Source: Cherax quadricarinatus
Taxonomy: Eukaryota > Arthropoda > Malacostraca > Decapoda > Parastacidae
Direction of reading: 5' to 3'
Length of the DNA stretch: 64,000 nucleotides
NCBI RefSeq assembly: GCF_038502225.1
Contig: NC_091292.1
Location: 101,844,664 to 101,908,663, forward strand
Shown piece after piece: positions 18,202 to 29,029 of this stretch (the stretch's first letter is position 1; every line of letters starts with the position of its first letter). Below the pieces are notes generated by a model. The model did no database searches. It was not told the origin of the DNA and saw only the letters and a program-made list of their open reading frames with translations. Made by a program: the position numbers and the translations under genes.

Positions 18202-21016
18202 CTGAAGGGGGTAGGAGAGATTCAGTGGGGGGAAATAAATGGGATTAAATCTGGAGTATCTGAGAGAGTTAGAGCAAAGGAAGGGGTAGCAGTAATGTTA
18301 AATGATCAGTTATGGAAGGAGAAAAGAGAATATGAATGTGTAAATTCAAGAATTATGTGGATTAAAGTAAAGGTTGGATGCGAGAAGTGGGTCATAATAA
18401 GCGTGTATGCACCTGGAGAAGAGAGGAATGCAGAGGAGAGAGAGAGATTTTGGGAGATGTTAAGTGAATGTATAGGAGCCTTTGAACCAAGTGAGAGAGT
18501 AATTGTGGTAGGGGACCTGAATGCTAAAGTAGGAGAAACTTTTAGAGAGGGTGTGGTAGGTAAGTTTGGGGTGCCAGGTGTAAATGATAATGGGAGCCCT
18601 TTGATTGAACTTTGTATAGAAAGGGGTTTAGTTATAGGTAATACATATTTTAAGAAAAAGAGGATAAATAAGTATACACGATATGATGTAGGGCGAAATG
18701 ACAGTAGTTTGTTGGATTATGTATTGGTAGATAAAAGACTGTTGAGTAGACTTCAGGATGTACATGTTTATAGAGGGGCCACAGATATATCAGATCACTT
18801 TCTAGTTGTAGCTACACTGAGAGTAAAAGGTAGATGGGATACAAGGAGAATAGAAGCATCAGGGAAGAGAGAGGTGAAGGTTTATAAACTAAAAGAGGAG
18901 GCAGTTAGGGTAAGATATAAACAGCTATTGGAGGATAGATGGGCTAATGAGAGCATAGGCAATGGGATCGAAGAGGTATGGGGTAGGTTTAAAAATGTAG
19001 TGTTAGAGTGTTCAGCAGAAGTTTGTGGTTACAGGAAAGTGGGTGCAGGAGGGAAGAGGAGCGATTGGTGGAATGATGATGTAAAGAGAGTAGTAAGGGA
19101 GAAAAAGTTAGCATATGAGAAGTCTTTACAAAGTAGAAGTGATGCAAGGAGGGAAGAGTATATGGAGAAAAAGAGAGAGGTTAAGAGAGTGGTGAAGCAA
19201 TGTAAAAAGAGAGCAAATGAGAGAGTGGGTGAGATGTTATCAACAAATTTTGTTGAAAATAAGAAAAAGTTTTGGAGTGAGATTAACAAGTTAAGAAAGC
19301 CTAGAGAACAAATGGATTTGTCAGTTAAAAATAGGAGAGGAGAGTTATTAAATGGAGAGTTAGAGGTATTGGGAAGATGGAGGGAATATTTTGAGGAATT
19401 GTTAAATGTTGATGAAGATAGGGAAGCTGTGATTTCGTGTATAGGGCAAGGAGGAATAACATCTTGTAGGAGTGAGGAAGAGCCAGTTGTGAGTGTGGGG
19501 GAAGTTCGTGAGGCAGTAGGTAAAATGAAAGGGGGTAAGGCAGCCGGGATTGATGGGATAAAGATAGAAATGTTAAAAGCAGGTGGGGATATAGTTTTGG
19601 AGTGGTTGGTGCAATTATTTAATAAATGTATGGAAGAGGGTAAGGTACCTAGGGATTGGCAGAGAGCATGCATAGTTCCCTTGTATAAAGGCAAAGGGGA
19701 TAAAAGAGAGTGCAAAAATTATAGGGGGATAAGTCTGTTGAGTGTACCTGGTAAAGTGTATGGTAGAGTTATAATTGAAAGAATTAAGAGTAAGACGGAG
19801 AATAGGATATCAGATGAACAAGGAGGCTTTAGGAAAGGTAGGGGGTGTGTGGACCAGGTGTTTACAGTGAAACATATAAGTGAACAGTATTTAGATAAGG
19901 CTAAAGAGGTCTTTGTGGCATTTATGGATTTGGAAAAGGCGTATGACAGGGTGGATAGGGGGGCAATGTGGCAGATGTTGCAAGTGTATGGTGTAGGAGG
20001 TAGGTTACTGAAAGCAGTGAAGAGTTTTTACGAGGATAGTGAGGCTCAAGTTAGAGTATGTAGGAAAGAGGGAAATTTTTTTCCCAGTAAAAGTAGGCCT
20101 TAGACAAGGATGTGTGATGTCACCGTGGTTGTTTAATATATTTATAGATGGGGTTGTAAGAGAAGTAAATGCGAGGGTCTTGGCAAGAGGCGTGGAGTTA
20201 AAAGATAAAGAATCACACACAAAGTGGGAGTTGTCACAGCTGCTCTTTGCTGATGACACTGTGCTCTTGGGAGATTCTGAAGAGAAGCTGCAGAGATTGG
20301 TGGATGAATTTGGCAGGGTGTGCAAAAGAAGAAAATTAAAGGTGAATACAGGAAAGAGTAAGGTTATGAGGATAACAAAAAGATTAGTTGATGAAAGATT
20401 GAATATCAGATTGGAGGGAGAGAGTATGGAGGAGGTGAACGTATTCAGATATTTGGGAGTGGACGTGTCAGCGGATGGGTCTATGAAAGATGAGGTGAAT
20501 CATAGAATTGATGAGGGAAAAAGAGTGAGTGGTGCACTTAGGAGTCTGTGGAGACAAAGAACTTTGTCCTTGGAGGCAAAGAGGGGAATGTATGAGAGTA
20601 TAGTTTTACCAACGCTCTTATATGGGTGTGAAGCGTGGGTGATGAATGTTGCAGCGAGGAGAAGGCTGGAAGCAGTGGAGATGTCATGTCTGAGGGCAAT
20701 GTGTGGTGTGAATATAATGCAGAGAATTCGTAGTTTGGAAGTTAGGAGGAGGTGCGGGATTACCAAAACTGTTGTCCAGAGGGCTGAGGAAGGGTTGTTG
20801 AGGTGGTTCGGACATGTAGAGAGAATGGAGCGAAACAGAATGACTTCAAGAGTGTATCAGTCTGTAGTGGAAGGAAGGCGGGGTAGGGGTCGGCCTAGGA
20901 AGGGTTGGAGGGAGGGGGTAAAGGAGGTTTTGTGTGCGAGGGGCTTGGACTTCCAGCAGGCATGCGTGAGCGTGTTTGATAGGAGTGAATGGAGACAAAT
21001 GGTTTTTAATACTTGA
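18202..21016 (+). pseudogene. RTE LINE copy E: endonuclease-RT ORF with one frameshift
   Basis: The longest RTE ORF in the window apart from copy F. The frame opens at LKGVGEIQWGEINGIKSGV and includes the endonuclease motifs YAPGEE, GDLNAKVG and ISDHFLVVA. The RT follows with KAAGIDGI and FMDLEKAYDRVD. A homopolymer of 7 T at about 20076-20082 (6 T in copies B and C) shifts the frame, ending it at 20103. The rest continues in another frame from about 20085 with LRQGC, LLFADDTVLLG, YGCEAW and the stop at 21016. Apart from that base the gene looks intact. The extra T could be a real mutation or a sequencing or assembly error. Confidence 0.88.
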
Positions 21017-21275
21017 CGTGCTGTTGGAGTGTGAGCAAAGTAACATTTATGAAGGGATTCAGGGAAACCGGCAGGCCGGACTTGAGTCCTGGAGATGGGA
21101 AGTACAGTGCCTGCACTCTGAAGGAGGGGTGTTAATGTTGCAGTTTAAAAACTGTAGTGTAAAGCACCCTTCTGGCAAGACAGTGATGGAGTGAATGATG
21201 GTGAAAGTTTTTTCTTTTTCGGGCCACCTTGCCTTGGTGGGAATCGGCCAGTGTGATAATAATAAAAAAAAAATA
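18202..21275 (+). mobile_element. RTE LINE copy E in T1
   Basis: 5'-truncated just inside the endonuclease (CTGAAGGGGGTAGG), with the subfamily 1 3' UTR, GGGCCACCTTGCC and GTGTGATAATAAT then A-tail. It lies between two parts of the nested T1 element. Confidence 0.85.
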
Positions 21276-21394
21276 ACATACAAAAGGAATAATTTTCTAC
21301 AGTTACCCCCAGTAACACATTTTCTCTTATGTTAGATTAGAGAAAATGTTATTCTTGCCATCACTTGTACAAGTTATCTGGTTACCACATCTCA

Positions 21395-22900
21395 TATTTA
21401 TTTATTTTATTTATTTATTAACAATTTGAGCACACATACAGAGGTACAAAAAAATACAGATAAGAGCAGCATGCCAAAGCCACTTATACTATGCATAGCA
21501 TTACGGGCTGGCTTAAAATTAACTTAAGATTAACTAAGCAATGATGAAATCAGTGATAAAACATTAATGTAAACAGATTACTATAAAGCACAAGTGAGTA
21601 TTACAAAGACAGGTCATATGGTTGCATGCATTGTTGTACATTCAGTCGTATGGAGTATTCTGTTAGGTAGTGTATTTAAAAAATAATAAAGTTAGATTGG
21701 GTTTTAGGTTTAACATTTATGTGATATAATTGTGAGAAACATTTAAGATATACAATTTATAAGGTTCAGTTATTCAGTATTTATTTGGTTTTGGGTGAGT
21801 AAGTGATCTTTGAGAAGAGACTTGAATTTATAAACAGGTAGTGTTTCTTTTATATTTACAGGTAATGAATTCCAGATTTTAGGGCCTTTTATGTGCATTG
21901 AGTTTTTGCATAGTGTGAGATGGACACGAGGAACATCAAAGAGTGATCTGTGCCTTGTGTTATGGTCATGTGTTCTGTTGAGGTTGGCAAGGAGATGTTT
22001 GAGGGGAGGGTTAATATCAGAGTTAAGTGTTCTATGTATGTAATAGGTGCAATAATAAGTATGGATGTTTTGTATGGTGAGTAGGTTTAGTGTATTGAAT
22101 ATTGGTGGAGTGTGCTGCCTGTAGTGAGAATTTGTTATCATTCTAACTGCAGCCTTTTGTTGGGTAATTAGTGGTCTGAGATGGTTAATTGTTGTTGAGC
22201 CCCATGCACAAATTCCATAGGTGAGATAGGGGTAAATAAGAGAGTGATATAGGGCCAGGAGGGCTGACTGTGGAGCATAGTACCGTATCTTCGATAGTAT
22301 TCCTACAGTCTTGGAAATTTTCTTAGAAATTTGTTGTATATGTGTGTGAAATTTGAGTCTATTATCAAGGTGGATTCCTAAGAATTTTCCCTCTGTTAGC
22401 TTTGTGATAGGTGATCCGTTTATCATTATGTTAAGAGGGACATCTGTAGCTCTGTTACCAAACTGAATGAAGTAGGTTTTGTCAATGTTTAGTGTAAGTT
22501 TGTTAGTCCTCATCCAGGTAGATATTTTCTGTAATTCGGTATTTACAGTATTGGCTAGCGTGACTGGGCTCGGGTGGGAGAAGACGTATGTAATGTCATC
22601 TGCAAATTGTGTGGGTTTGAGTAATTGCGAAGCATTTGGTAGGTCATTTATGTATAGGAGAAAGAGAAGAGGGCCAAGGACACTTCCCTGTGGGACACCA
22701 ACTGTAATTGGTTGTGCAGAAGAGTTTGCCCCATTTGTGTACACATATTGGCTTCTGTTGCTGAGGTATGACTTGAGGTAGTTGAGGGAGTGCCCTCTTA
22801 TACCACAGTGTGACAATTTTACGTGGAGCAAGTCATGGTCAACTGTATCAAACGCTTTACGTAAGTCAATGAAGATCCCCAGTGGGACTTCTTTTTTCTC
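21395..22900 (-). mobile_element. CR1/jockey-type LINE, 5'-truncated
   Basis: RT followed on the minus strand by about 350 bases of 3' UTR and a tail of AATAAATAAATAAA (plus-strand TTTATTTATTTATT at 21395-21420). It is inserted into the nested T1 element. Confidence 0.8.
21770..22897 (-). CDS. CR1/jockey-type LINE reverse transcriptase, 5'-truncated
   Basis: The minus-strand frame runs from about 22897 (EVPLGIFIDLRKAFDTVDHD) to the stop at 21770. Motifs: FIDLRKAFDTVDHDLL (palm), GVPQGSVLGPLLFLLYINDL, QFADDITYVF (FADD coded at 22594-22605), LNIDKTYFIQFG, FLGIHLDNRLKFHTHI, YGICAWGS, and a C-terminal MHIKGPKIWNSLP block. This motif set suits the CR1/L2/Rex/jockey group without RNase H. The first possible start at 22831 is internal; the true N-terminus and endonuclease were lost by 5' truncation. 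There are no frameshifts or stops, so the insertion is fairly young. Confidence 0.85.
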   Translation of the reverse strand, partial: KKEVPLGIFIDLRKAFDTVDHDLLHVKLSHCGIRGHSLNYLKSYLSNRSQYVYTNGANSSAQPITVGVPQGSVLGPLLFLLYINDLPNASQLLKPTQFADDITYVFSHPSPVTLANTVNTELQKISTWMRTNKLTLNIDKTYFIQFGNRATDVPLNIMINGSPITKLTEGKFLGIHLDNRLKFHTHIQQISKKISKTVGILSKIRYYAPQSALLALYHSLIYPYLTYGICAWGSTTINHLRPLITQQKAAVRMITNSHYRQHTPPIFNTLNLLTIQNIHTYYCTYYIHRTLNSDINPPLKHLLANLNRTHDHNTRHRSLFDVPRVHLTLCKNSMHIKGPKIWNSLPVNIKETLPVYKFKSLLKDHLLTQNQINTE

Positions 22901-23236
22901 TCTATTTCTCTATTTATTTATTCAATTGTGGGGTGTATTTATCATCTTTTTATGTTATGTATCGTGTTTATTATATAATTTTGAAAAAAATATCAAGGAT
23001 GGATTAATGAAAATGTGTATATTAACATAATATACGACATTTATGAGACTCGGTGATTATTATTATTATTATTATCATTTCTAATATGGCGTCACTTGTG
23101 CAAGTCGTCTGCTACCACATCTCACATTTAGAATTATTTATTCTACTGTGGGGTGTATTTATCATAATTATGTGATATGCATCGTGTTTATTATATAATT
23201 TTGAAAAAATATCATAGATTAATGAAAATGTGTATA

Positions 23237-23458
23237 TTAACCCTTAAATAGTCCAAACGTATATATACGTTTTTTCAACATCTGAAAGTATGTAAAAAAA
23301 TGTAGATCTTCTTTTTTGTTTTACATTTGAAAATGTGTGAAAAAAAACTTTTATCTACATTTTTTTTGTTACATTTGAAAATATTTAAAAAAAAGTAGAT
23401 CTACTTTTGTAGCACTACGAATTTGAACGTCGATTTGTTTGGACCGTTTAAGGGTTAA
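23237..23458. mobile_element. piggyBac-like MITE with TTAA duplication
   Basis: TTAA at 23237-23240 and 23455-23458 bracket inverted ends CCCTTAAATAGTCCAAAC and the complement of CCCTTAAACGGTCCAAAC. The interior holds three similar AT-rich blocks with TTACATTTGAAAA and GTAGATCT. The empty site is present in sister sequence at 23018-23035 and 7003-7018 (GTATATTAACRTAATATAC), proving insertion with TTAA duplication. The ends resemble the right end of the piggyBac at 2671. Confidence 0.9.
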
Positions 23459-23944
23459 CTTAATATACGACATTTAAATGAGACTCGATGATTATTATCA
23501 TTACTAATATGACGTCTGAAGACATAAGACACACTTACTGATTTTAATGTGTACCTGCACGCCAGCAGTGTAAGTTTATTTAGGTACAGGTATACATAAG
23601 TATAATTATCAGAATATATATAAAATATGAAATAACTTTTAAAAACACTTGAAATTTTGGAGTTTCCAGACAAAATGGAGAGAGTGCTTACAGATCTCAC
23701 AGAGAATGTAAACAAACCAGGTGAGACATGGTGACCGTATTAGAAAGTCAGGTGGGGGGAGCCGTATGTCGAGTTTTGGTCATAATTTGAAATAACCGTA
23801 TTAGCGGAATGCCGTAAAGCGGGGCCCTACTGTATCATGTCCAAATAATAATCAAAATACTCAAATTCAGTTACATAGATTAACATGTAATGGTAGTAAT
23901 AATATATTATTATTATTAATATTATATACATATTTATGTCTTAT

Positions 23945-24205
23945 TATTATATTCTTTCTTTCAACACACCGGCCGTATCCCACCAAGGCAGGGTGGCCCA
24001 AAAAGAAAAACGAAAGTTTCTCTTAAATTTAGTCATTTATACGGGAGACGGGGTTACTAGCCCCTTGCTCCCTATTATTATATATTATTATTTTATATTG
24101 CTGTTATATCTTTCTTTTCTTTCAATGCACCAGCCGTATCCCACTGAGGTGGGGTGACCCAAAAGGAAAAACAAAAGTTTCTCCTTTTAAATTTAGTAAC
24201 ATATA
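23945..24205 (-). mobile_element. Two partial RTE-derived SINEs in tandem
   Basis: 23945-24075 and 24110-24205 each carry the complement of GGGTCACCCTGCC and the AAATTTAGTMATTTATAC block of the SINE. The first also keeps GGGGTTACTAGCCCCTTGCT. Both are truncated at the head. Confidence 0.75.
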
Positions 24206-24240
24206 CATATAATATATATAATATAATATATACATATATG

Positions 24241-24740
24241 CATATAAATCTATAGGGGAAGGAAAGAGGGGTAGGGATCGTCCTCGAAAGGGTTGGAAAG
24301 AGGGGATAAAGGAGGTTTTGTGGGCAAGGGGCTTGGACTTCCAGCAAGCATGCATGAGCGTGTTAGATAGGAGTGAATGGAGACGAATGATACTTGGGAC
24401 CTGACGATCTGTTGGAGTGTGAGCAGGGTAATATTTAGTGAAGGGATTCAGGGAAACCGGTTATTTTCATATAGTCGGACTTGAGTCCTGGAAATGGGAA
24501 GTACAATGCCTGCACTTTAAAGGAGGGGTTTGGGATATTGGCAGTTTGGAGGGATATGTTGTGTATCTCTATACGTATATGCTTCTAAACTGTTGTATTC
24601 TGAGCACCTCTGCAAAAGCAGTGATAATGTGTGAGTGTGGTGAAAGTGTTGAATGATGATGAAAGTATTTTCTTTTTGGGGATTTTCTTTCTTTTTTTTT
24701 GGGTCACCCTGCCTCGGTGGGAGACGGCCGACTTGTTGAA
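24241..24740 (+). mobile_element. RTE LINE subfamily 2, 3' fragment
   Basis: Starts inside the last coding stretch (YKSIGEGKRGRDRPRKGW ... RMILGT, stop at 24403), then an uninterrupted 3' UTR ending GGGTCACCCTGCC, GACTTGTTG and poly-A. It serves as the empty-site reference for the MITE in copy D. Confidence 0.85.
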
Positions 24741-24789
24741 AAAAAAAAAAAAAAAATTGCTGTTATATATTATTATATATTTATTTGCT

Positions 24790-24910
24790 GGAAGCAAGGG
24801 GGTAGTAGCCCATTTTTCTGTATAAATTACTAAATTTAAAAAGAAAAACTTGTGTTTTTCTTTTCAGGTCACCCTACCCTTGGTGGGATACAGCCAGTTT
24901 GTTGAAAAAA
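24790..24910 (+). mobile_element. RTE-derived SINE, partial
   Basis: Plus-strand GCTGGAAGCAAGGGGGTAGT, then TATAAATTACTAAATTTAAA, TTTTCAGGTCACCCTACCC and TTTGTTGAAAAAA. It has a decayed head and an intact tail. Confidence 0.7.
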
Positions 24911-24924
24911 ATATATATATTATT

Positions 24925-24985
24925 GACCCTTGTGGGTTTAGTGCTTAATTATAATTATAATAACTTATTATTATTATCATTATTG
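24925..24985 (+). repeat. I-type LINE/SINE tail remnant
   Basis: TTGACCCTTGTGGGTTTAGTGCTTAATTATAATTATAATAA-like stretch (written here in part) similar to the I-type LINE tail CCTTGTGGCTTAGCGCTTC followed by TAATAA repeats. Confidence 0.45.
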
Positions 24986-25397
24986 AATCTTTACCTTTGT
25001 TTGCATTTCTTTCAACTGCAAATGGAACATGTGCGATCTGTAATTACTTAATAAATTTTAACTTTTTATAATAGATTTTTGTCTATTTGATAAAATAGTC
25101 TAGTATCTACGAATATTTCATAGATTCATGACATACCTAACATTTCCTTAATTTTTTCGGCTGCAAATCTCCAAAAAAAAATTCAATTATATTTATTTAA
25201 AAAATCCACGTATAAGTGGACCCACGCAATTTAAACCTGTGTTGTTCAAGGGTCAACTGTACAGTCAAACTCCAGAATTCATGTGCTTCAATAATATAAG
25301 TGATTCAGTTACATATTTTCAGTGAAGGCTATTATTCAGATACCTTTGATTATTGATAATGTTTCTTGGTATCCATTGTCTTTTGATTATAATAATA

Positions 25398-25771
25398 CAG
25401 TAGTACCTTGGTACTCGAACTTAATTATTCCAGAAGGCTGTTCGAGTACCGAACAAATTTTTCCCATAACGAATAGTTAATAATGTTCATCTCTATTGTG
25501 ACTCTCGCCAATTTTCTTTTTGTTTAGCTGTTATTACTCATCTTAGGCCCCATGGTGACTTATTTATACAAATAATATAAAAAAAAAAAATGCAAAGAAA
25601 CACGAAATAGTTTACAGTGAAGTTCAGTGGAATTTTGCACTGAGAAACAGCTGCGGGAAGACTGACGCACATTGTTTGGTCAAGTGCTGAGCAAACAGTC
25701 AACTACCAGACAAAGTGTTCAAATGCCAAATTGTTCGAGTTGGGAGCCATTTCAGTACCGGGGTACTACTG
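25398..25771 (-). mobile_element. Tigger-like element with CAGTAGTACC ends
   Basis: Ends CAGTAGTACCTTGGTACTCG and ACCGGGGTACTACTG, with TA at 25396-25397 and 25772-25773. On the minus strand, ATGGGGCCTAAGATGAG (near 25552-25536) reads MGPKM, a Tigger-type transposase start, but no more of the protein survives. It is an internally deleted copy. Confidence 0.8.
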
Positions 25772-25773
25772 TA

Positions 25774-27047
25774 CAGTGGGCCCTCGGGTAAAGGCTTCAT
25801 CGGTTAGCGCCAAAATCGGCTAACGGCTTGCTTTGGTGTAAAAATATTGGCTCAGCTAACGCCAAATAACTCGGCTAAGGGCTTTCGTCCCGAACGTGTC
25901 CGCATGGCCTGAACGGGCCCAGCCACTCACTCCATGTACCAGCCAGTGTGTCATTGTTTACAAAGCCAGTGAGGACAACTCCACGCGTACCTGCCATATA
26001 TTTTGTATTATTCTAGTGTTTTTAGTGCTTGTAACTGCTAAATAAGTCACCATGGGCCCAAAGAAAGCTTATGGTGCTAACCCTGTGGTATAAAGGGTGA
26101 AGTGTACTATCAAATTAAAGAAAGAGATAATCGCAAAGTGCAAGAGTGGAGTGCGTATCTCGGAGTTGGAAAGGTTATATAACAAACCCCATTCAACCAT
26201 CACTACTATCTTGGCCAACAAAAAGGCAATCAAGGAAGCTATTGTTGCAAAAGATGCAAGTATGATTACAAAACAGAGATTGCAAATACTCGAAGATGTG
26301 GAGAGACTTGTTGGTGTGGATAAACGAGAAACAATTATCAGGAGATAGTGTTTCTCAGTCAGTAATATGTGAAAAGGCAAGGCAGTTGCATGTGGATCTC
26401 ATTAAGAAAATGCCTCCAAATAGTGCTGCTGTTGATGAAAATAAGGCCAGCAAAGGCTGGTTTGAGAGATTTAAGATTCGTAGTGGCATACACAGTGCAT
26501 TAAGGCATGGTGAGGCTGCCAGTTCTGACAAAAAAGTGGCTGAAAAATATGTGCAGGACTTAAAGGAGTACATAGACTGAAAAATTAAAACCCCAACAAA
26601 TGTTTAATTGTGACGAAACAGGCCTGTTTTGGAAGAAAATGCCAAACAGGACCTACATTACTCAGGAGGAAAAGGCACTCCCAGGACACAAGCCTATGAA
26701 AGACAGGCTAACTCTAATGTTTTGTAGTAATGCTAGTGGGGATTGCAAAGTGAAGCCTTTACTCATGTATCACTCTAGTATACCTTCATCCTCTCCCCTC
26801 CTCCCATCTCATCACTCAACAAGTCCTCAATAAACGTAAGTGTCATTTAAGTATTGTTTATTGTGCATGTATCATTGTTTTCTGTGTAGGGAAATGTATA
26901 TTTCATGTAAAAAAAATGATTTTGTTTAATACTTTTGGGTGTCTGGAACAGATTAGTTGGATTTCCATTATTTCTTATGGGGAAAATTAATTCGGCTAAA
27001 GGCTAGCTCTCTGGAACAGATTAAAGGTGCTACCCGAGGGTCTGCTG
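25774..27047 (+). mobile_element. Tigger-type transposon, internally deleted
   Basis: Ends CAGTGGGCCCTCGGGTAAAG and CTACCCGAGGGTCTGCTG, with TA at 25772-25773 (shared with the preceding element) and 27048-27049. The subterminal regions repeat GGCTAACGGCTT-like words. It contains a broken transposase (26052-26833). Confidence 0.88.
26052..26833 (+). pseudogene. Tigger/pogo transposase, broken and deleted
   Basis: Starts ATG at 26052 (MGPKKAYGANPVV) and meets a TAA at 26091 after 13 codons. The frame then reads a CENP-B/psq-type helix-turn-helix (LKKEIIAKCKSGVRISELER). A shift near 26300 leads to the HTH_Tnp/CENP-B region (KGWFERFKIRSGIHS), a stop at 26580, and a further shift to FNCDETGLFWKKMPNRTYI (26600-26833), which carries the first catalytic Asp. 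The rest of the DDE domain is absent: after LLMYHS the sequence jumps to a short Ser-rich tail. It cannot make transposase but shows the family of the element. Confidence 0.88.
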
Positions 27048-27049
27048 TA

Positions 27050-28680
27050 ATTGTCTTTTTGCTTGATGCATACCTAAATTGATATCAAACGATAGGATTT
27101 AATTTAAACTGCTCAGTTTTTCTTATGATTGTCAGTATTAAGCAGATTAAAGCAGCTTTGGAAGACATGGCCAAAAAACACTTCATTAATTCACACACAC
27201 AAAATTTCCTATCATCCGTGGCTTCATGAATCACATCGCCTCATGGAATCTAACGTTGTACATATACTTTGGAAACTCATTCTTTTTTTTTTTTTCCTTA
27301 TTTAAAGTACTCTAGTAAGAATTTTGTCTGTTCCCATTCACACTTCTTGCATTTGATTATGAATATTTGTAAGAGCTATCTTCATATTGTTTGGTATTTG
27401 ATACCATGTTTAAAAATTTGTTATTGCTACACTCCTTGACTCATTTTTTATTTACTGGTGATTCAATTCAGATCTTAGATATTTAATGGTATAATTGAAA
27501 TGTTATATTTTATATAGGTACTGTATGCAATAAAAGTTCAATTTAGTTACAATGAAACAAGTAGAGAAGCTAGGTTTATGTGGATTATTACTTCCACATA
27601 TCTATATCATGTGATGTATTTTGCACATTCTGAGCAATGTAGATATGTCAAATAGTCAAATATTTCTCATACATGTACTGTACTTATATTTTTCATCAAA
27701 AAACGAAAGTCTCTTAAGTATAATGTCTTCTTTCTGTTGATTGTCGTATTTCTGCCTTGTAATCCAAAACTTAATGCCATAAAATTGTTGTGGACTTGCT
27801 GTCATTTAAAAAAATTATGTTTAACCTCAATTGAAGATGCTTTTATATAGAGTTTTGTATTTATTTATTATATATACTTTTTGTTGTATATGAAATTTTA
27901 ACATAAAACTGAACTACAAGTTCTGTTAACCCCCTCAGCTCAACACACTAACACTAGGATCATTACCTTCTCATTCAGTTAGTCAGAAACAAGCCAGTTT
28001 CTAACCTGATAGTTTCTCAAAGAGTATTTTTCAAAAAATAGGCTAAAGAATTAGAGTTCATCCACTGCAAACTCAAATAGGTGATTGTAAATACCATATA
28101 CAAATAATTTAAAGTATTTTTTTTTTCAAATATCATTACAGCTTTTTTTTTTCCCCCTCCACCTAGTAATAGCAGGATTTATAATGGTTTGCCTGTTTTG
28201 TGAATATCAGACAGAGGGTTCAAGCCTCCACCAGTCCTTGCACTGAATGACTCATTTCTAGTGTTTCACATAAAAACATTCTAATGTACACTCACTTTTA
28301 TCCACCTTTCCTTCCTGTTTAAAGGTATCTAATTAACTAATTTCATTGTCCTTTATTCATTTGCCTCAAACTAGTTTCATTGTTTTAATTAAGAAGTTCA
28401 TGATATAATGTGGGCTTTTGATTTCCTTAAATTTTTGTCTTTAATATAGTGTCTCTTTACCTTGAGTCCTGGTGAAAGCTCTTGATCCAGTGACTTGAAG
28501 CTAGCCTTTCCTTTCTTGGGTCAAATGTGTTTACCTCCCACTTTCCAGCTGCTGTAGTTTCAGGGCTAAGTGGTATATAATAATGCGTAGTTTGATGTGT
28601 ACCAGAAAATTTGTTAGTTGATTGTTTAGTACTTGGAATCTATTTTCCAATAAGAATGTAAAATGGATTAATGTAATCCC
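27050..28680. other. AT-rich sequence, nothing recognised
   Basis: No convincing exon, repeat family or RNA. A few poly-T tracts (near 27280 and 28120) are visible. It may be intergenic DNA or old unrecognised repeats. Confidence 0.5.
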
Positions 28681-28688
28681 AAGCCATA

Positions 28689-28960
28689 ATATCCTGTATT
28701 TTTTTTTTTTACATATTGGCTGTCTCCCACTGAGGCAGGGTGACCCAAAAAAAGAAACACTTTCACCATCATTCACACTATCATTGTCATGCCAGAGGCA
28801 TGCAAATACGACAGTTGAGGTGTCACTCTAAACAGCAGATATCCCAAGCTTCTCTTTTAGAGTGCAGGTATTGTACTTTCAGTTTCCCTGAATCCCTTCA
28901 CAAAAATTACCCTGCTCACACTCTTCAAATCCAAAAAATCATTAGTTTCCATTAATTTCA
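28689..28960 (-). mobile_element. Old RTE 3' UTR fragment
   Basis: Complement of the RTE tail (CCACTGAGGCAGGGTGACCC), TCACCATCATTCAC, the CTGGCAAGACAGTGATG block in decayed form, and TTTCCCTGAATCCCTTCA. More diverged than the other copies. Confidence 0.75.
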
Positions 28961-29029
28961 GTTAATTTTTTCCAAAGAATTCTTATCCATTTTTATTGAC
29001 ATTCAGCATTATTTTTTTTCACTCACAAA

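Larger units (their letters stand above)
17259..23832 (+). mobile_element. T1 Tigger-like element nested in the MER2-like Tigger
   Basis: Ends CAGTAGGGCCCCACTTACAC and AAGCGGGGCCCTACTG, with TA at 17257-17258 and 23833-23834. Its own sequence is 17259-18201, 21276-21394, 22901-23236 and 23459-23832. It holds an RTE, a CR1/jockey-type LINE and a piggyBac-like MITE. The left part has repeats of about 170 bases with GGTAG...CTACC palindromes; the right part has a duplicated TATATTAAC block. No transposase is visible. Confidence 0.8.
16692..25259 (+). mobile_element. MER2-like Tigger DNA transposon, heavily interrupted
   Basis: Left end CAGTTGATTCTTGAATAATG, right end GTTCAAGGGTCAACTG, with TA at 16690-16691 and 25260-25261. 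The element's own sequence is 16692-17258 and 25000-25259. It carries no transposase ORF, so it is non-autonomous. Blocks such as TAGCCTACTGTTGACCGGAA, CAATAAAGTAAGCTAGAGAA and ACGTATAAGTGGACCCACGC closely match my memory of the mammalian Tigger family MER2. The middle is filled by the T1 nest and by SINE and RTE fragments. The family name rests on memory, not a search. Confidence 0.75.
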
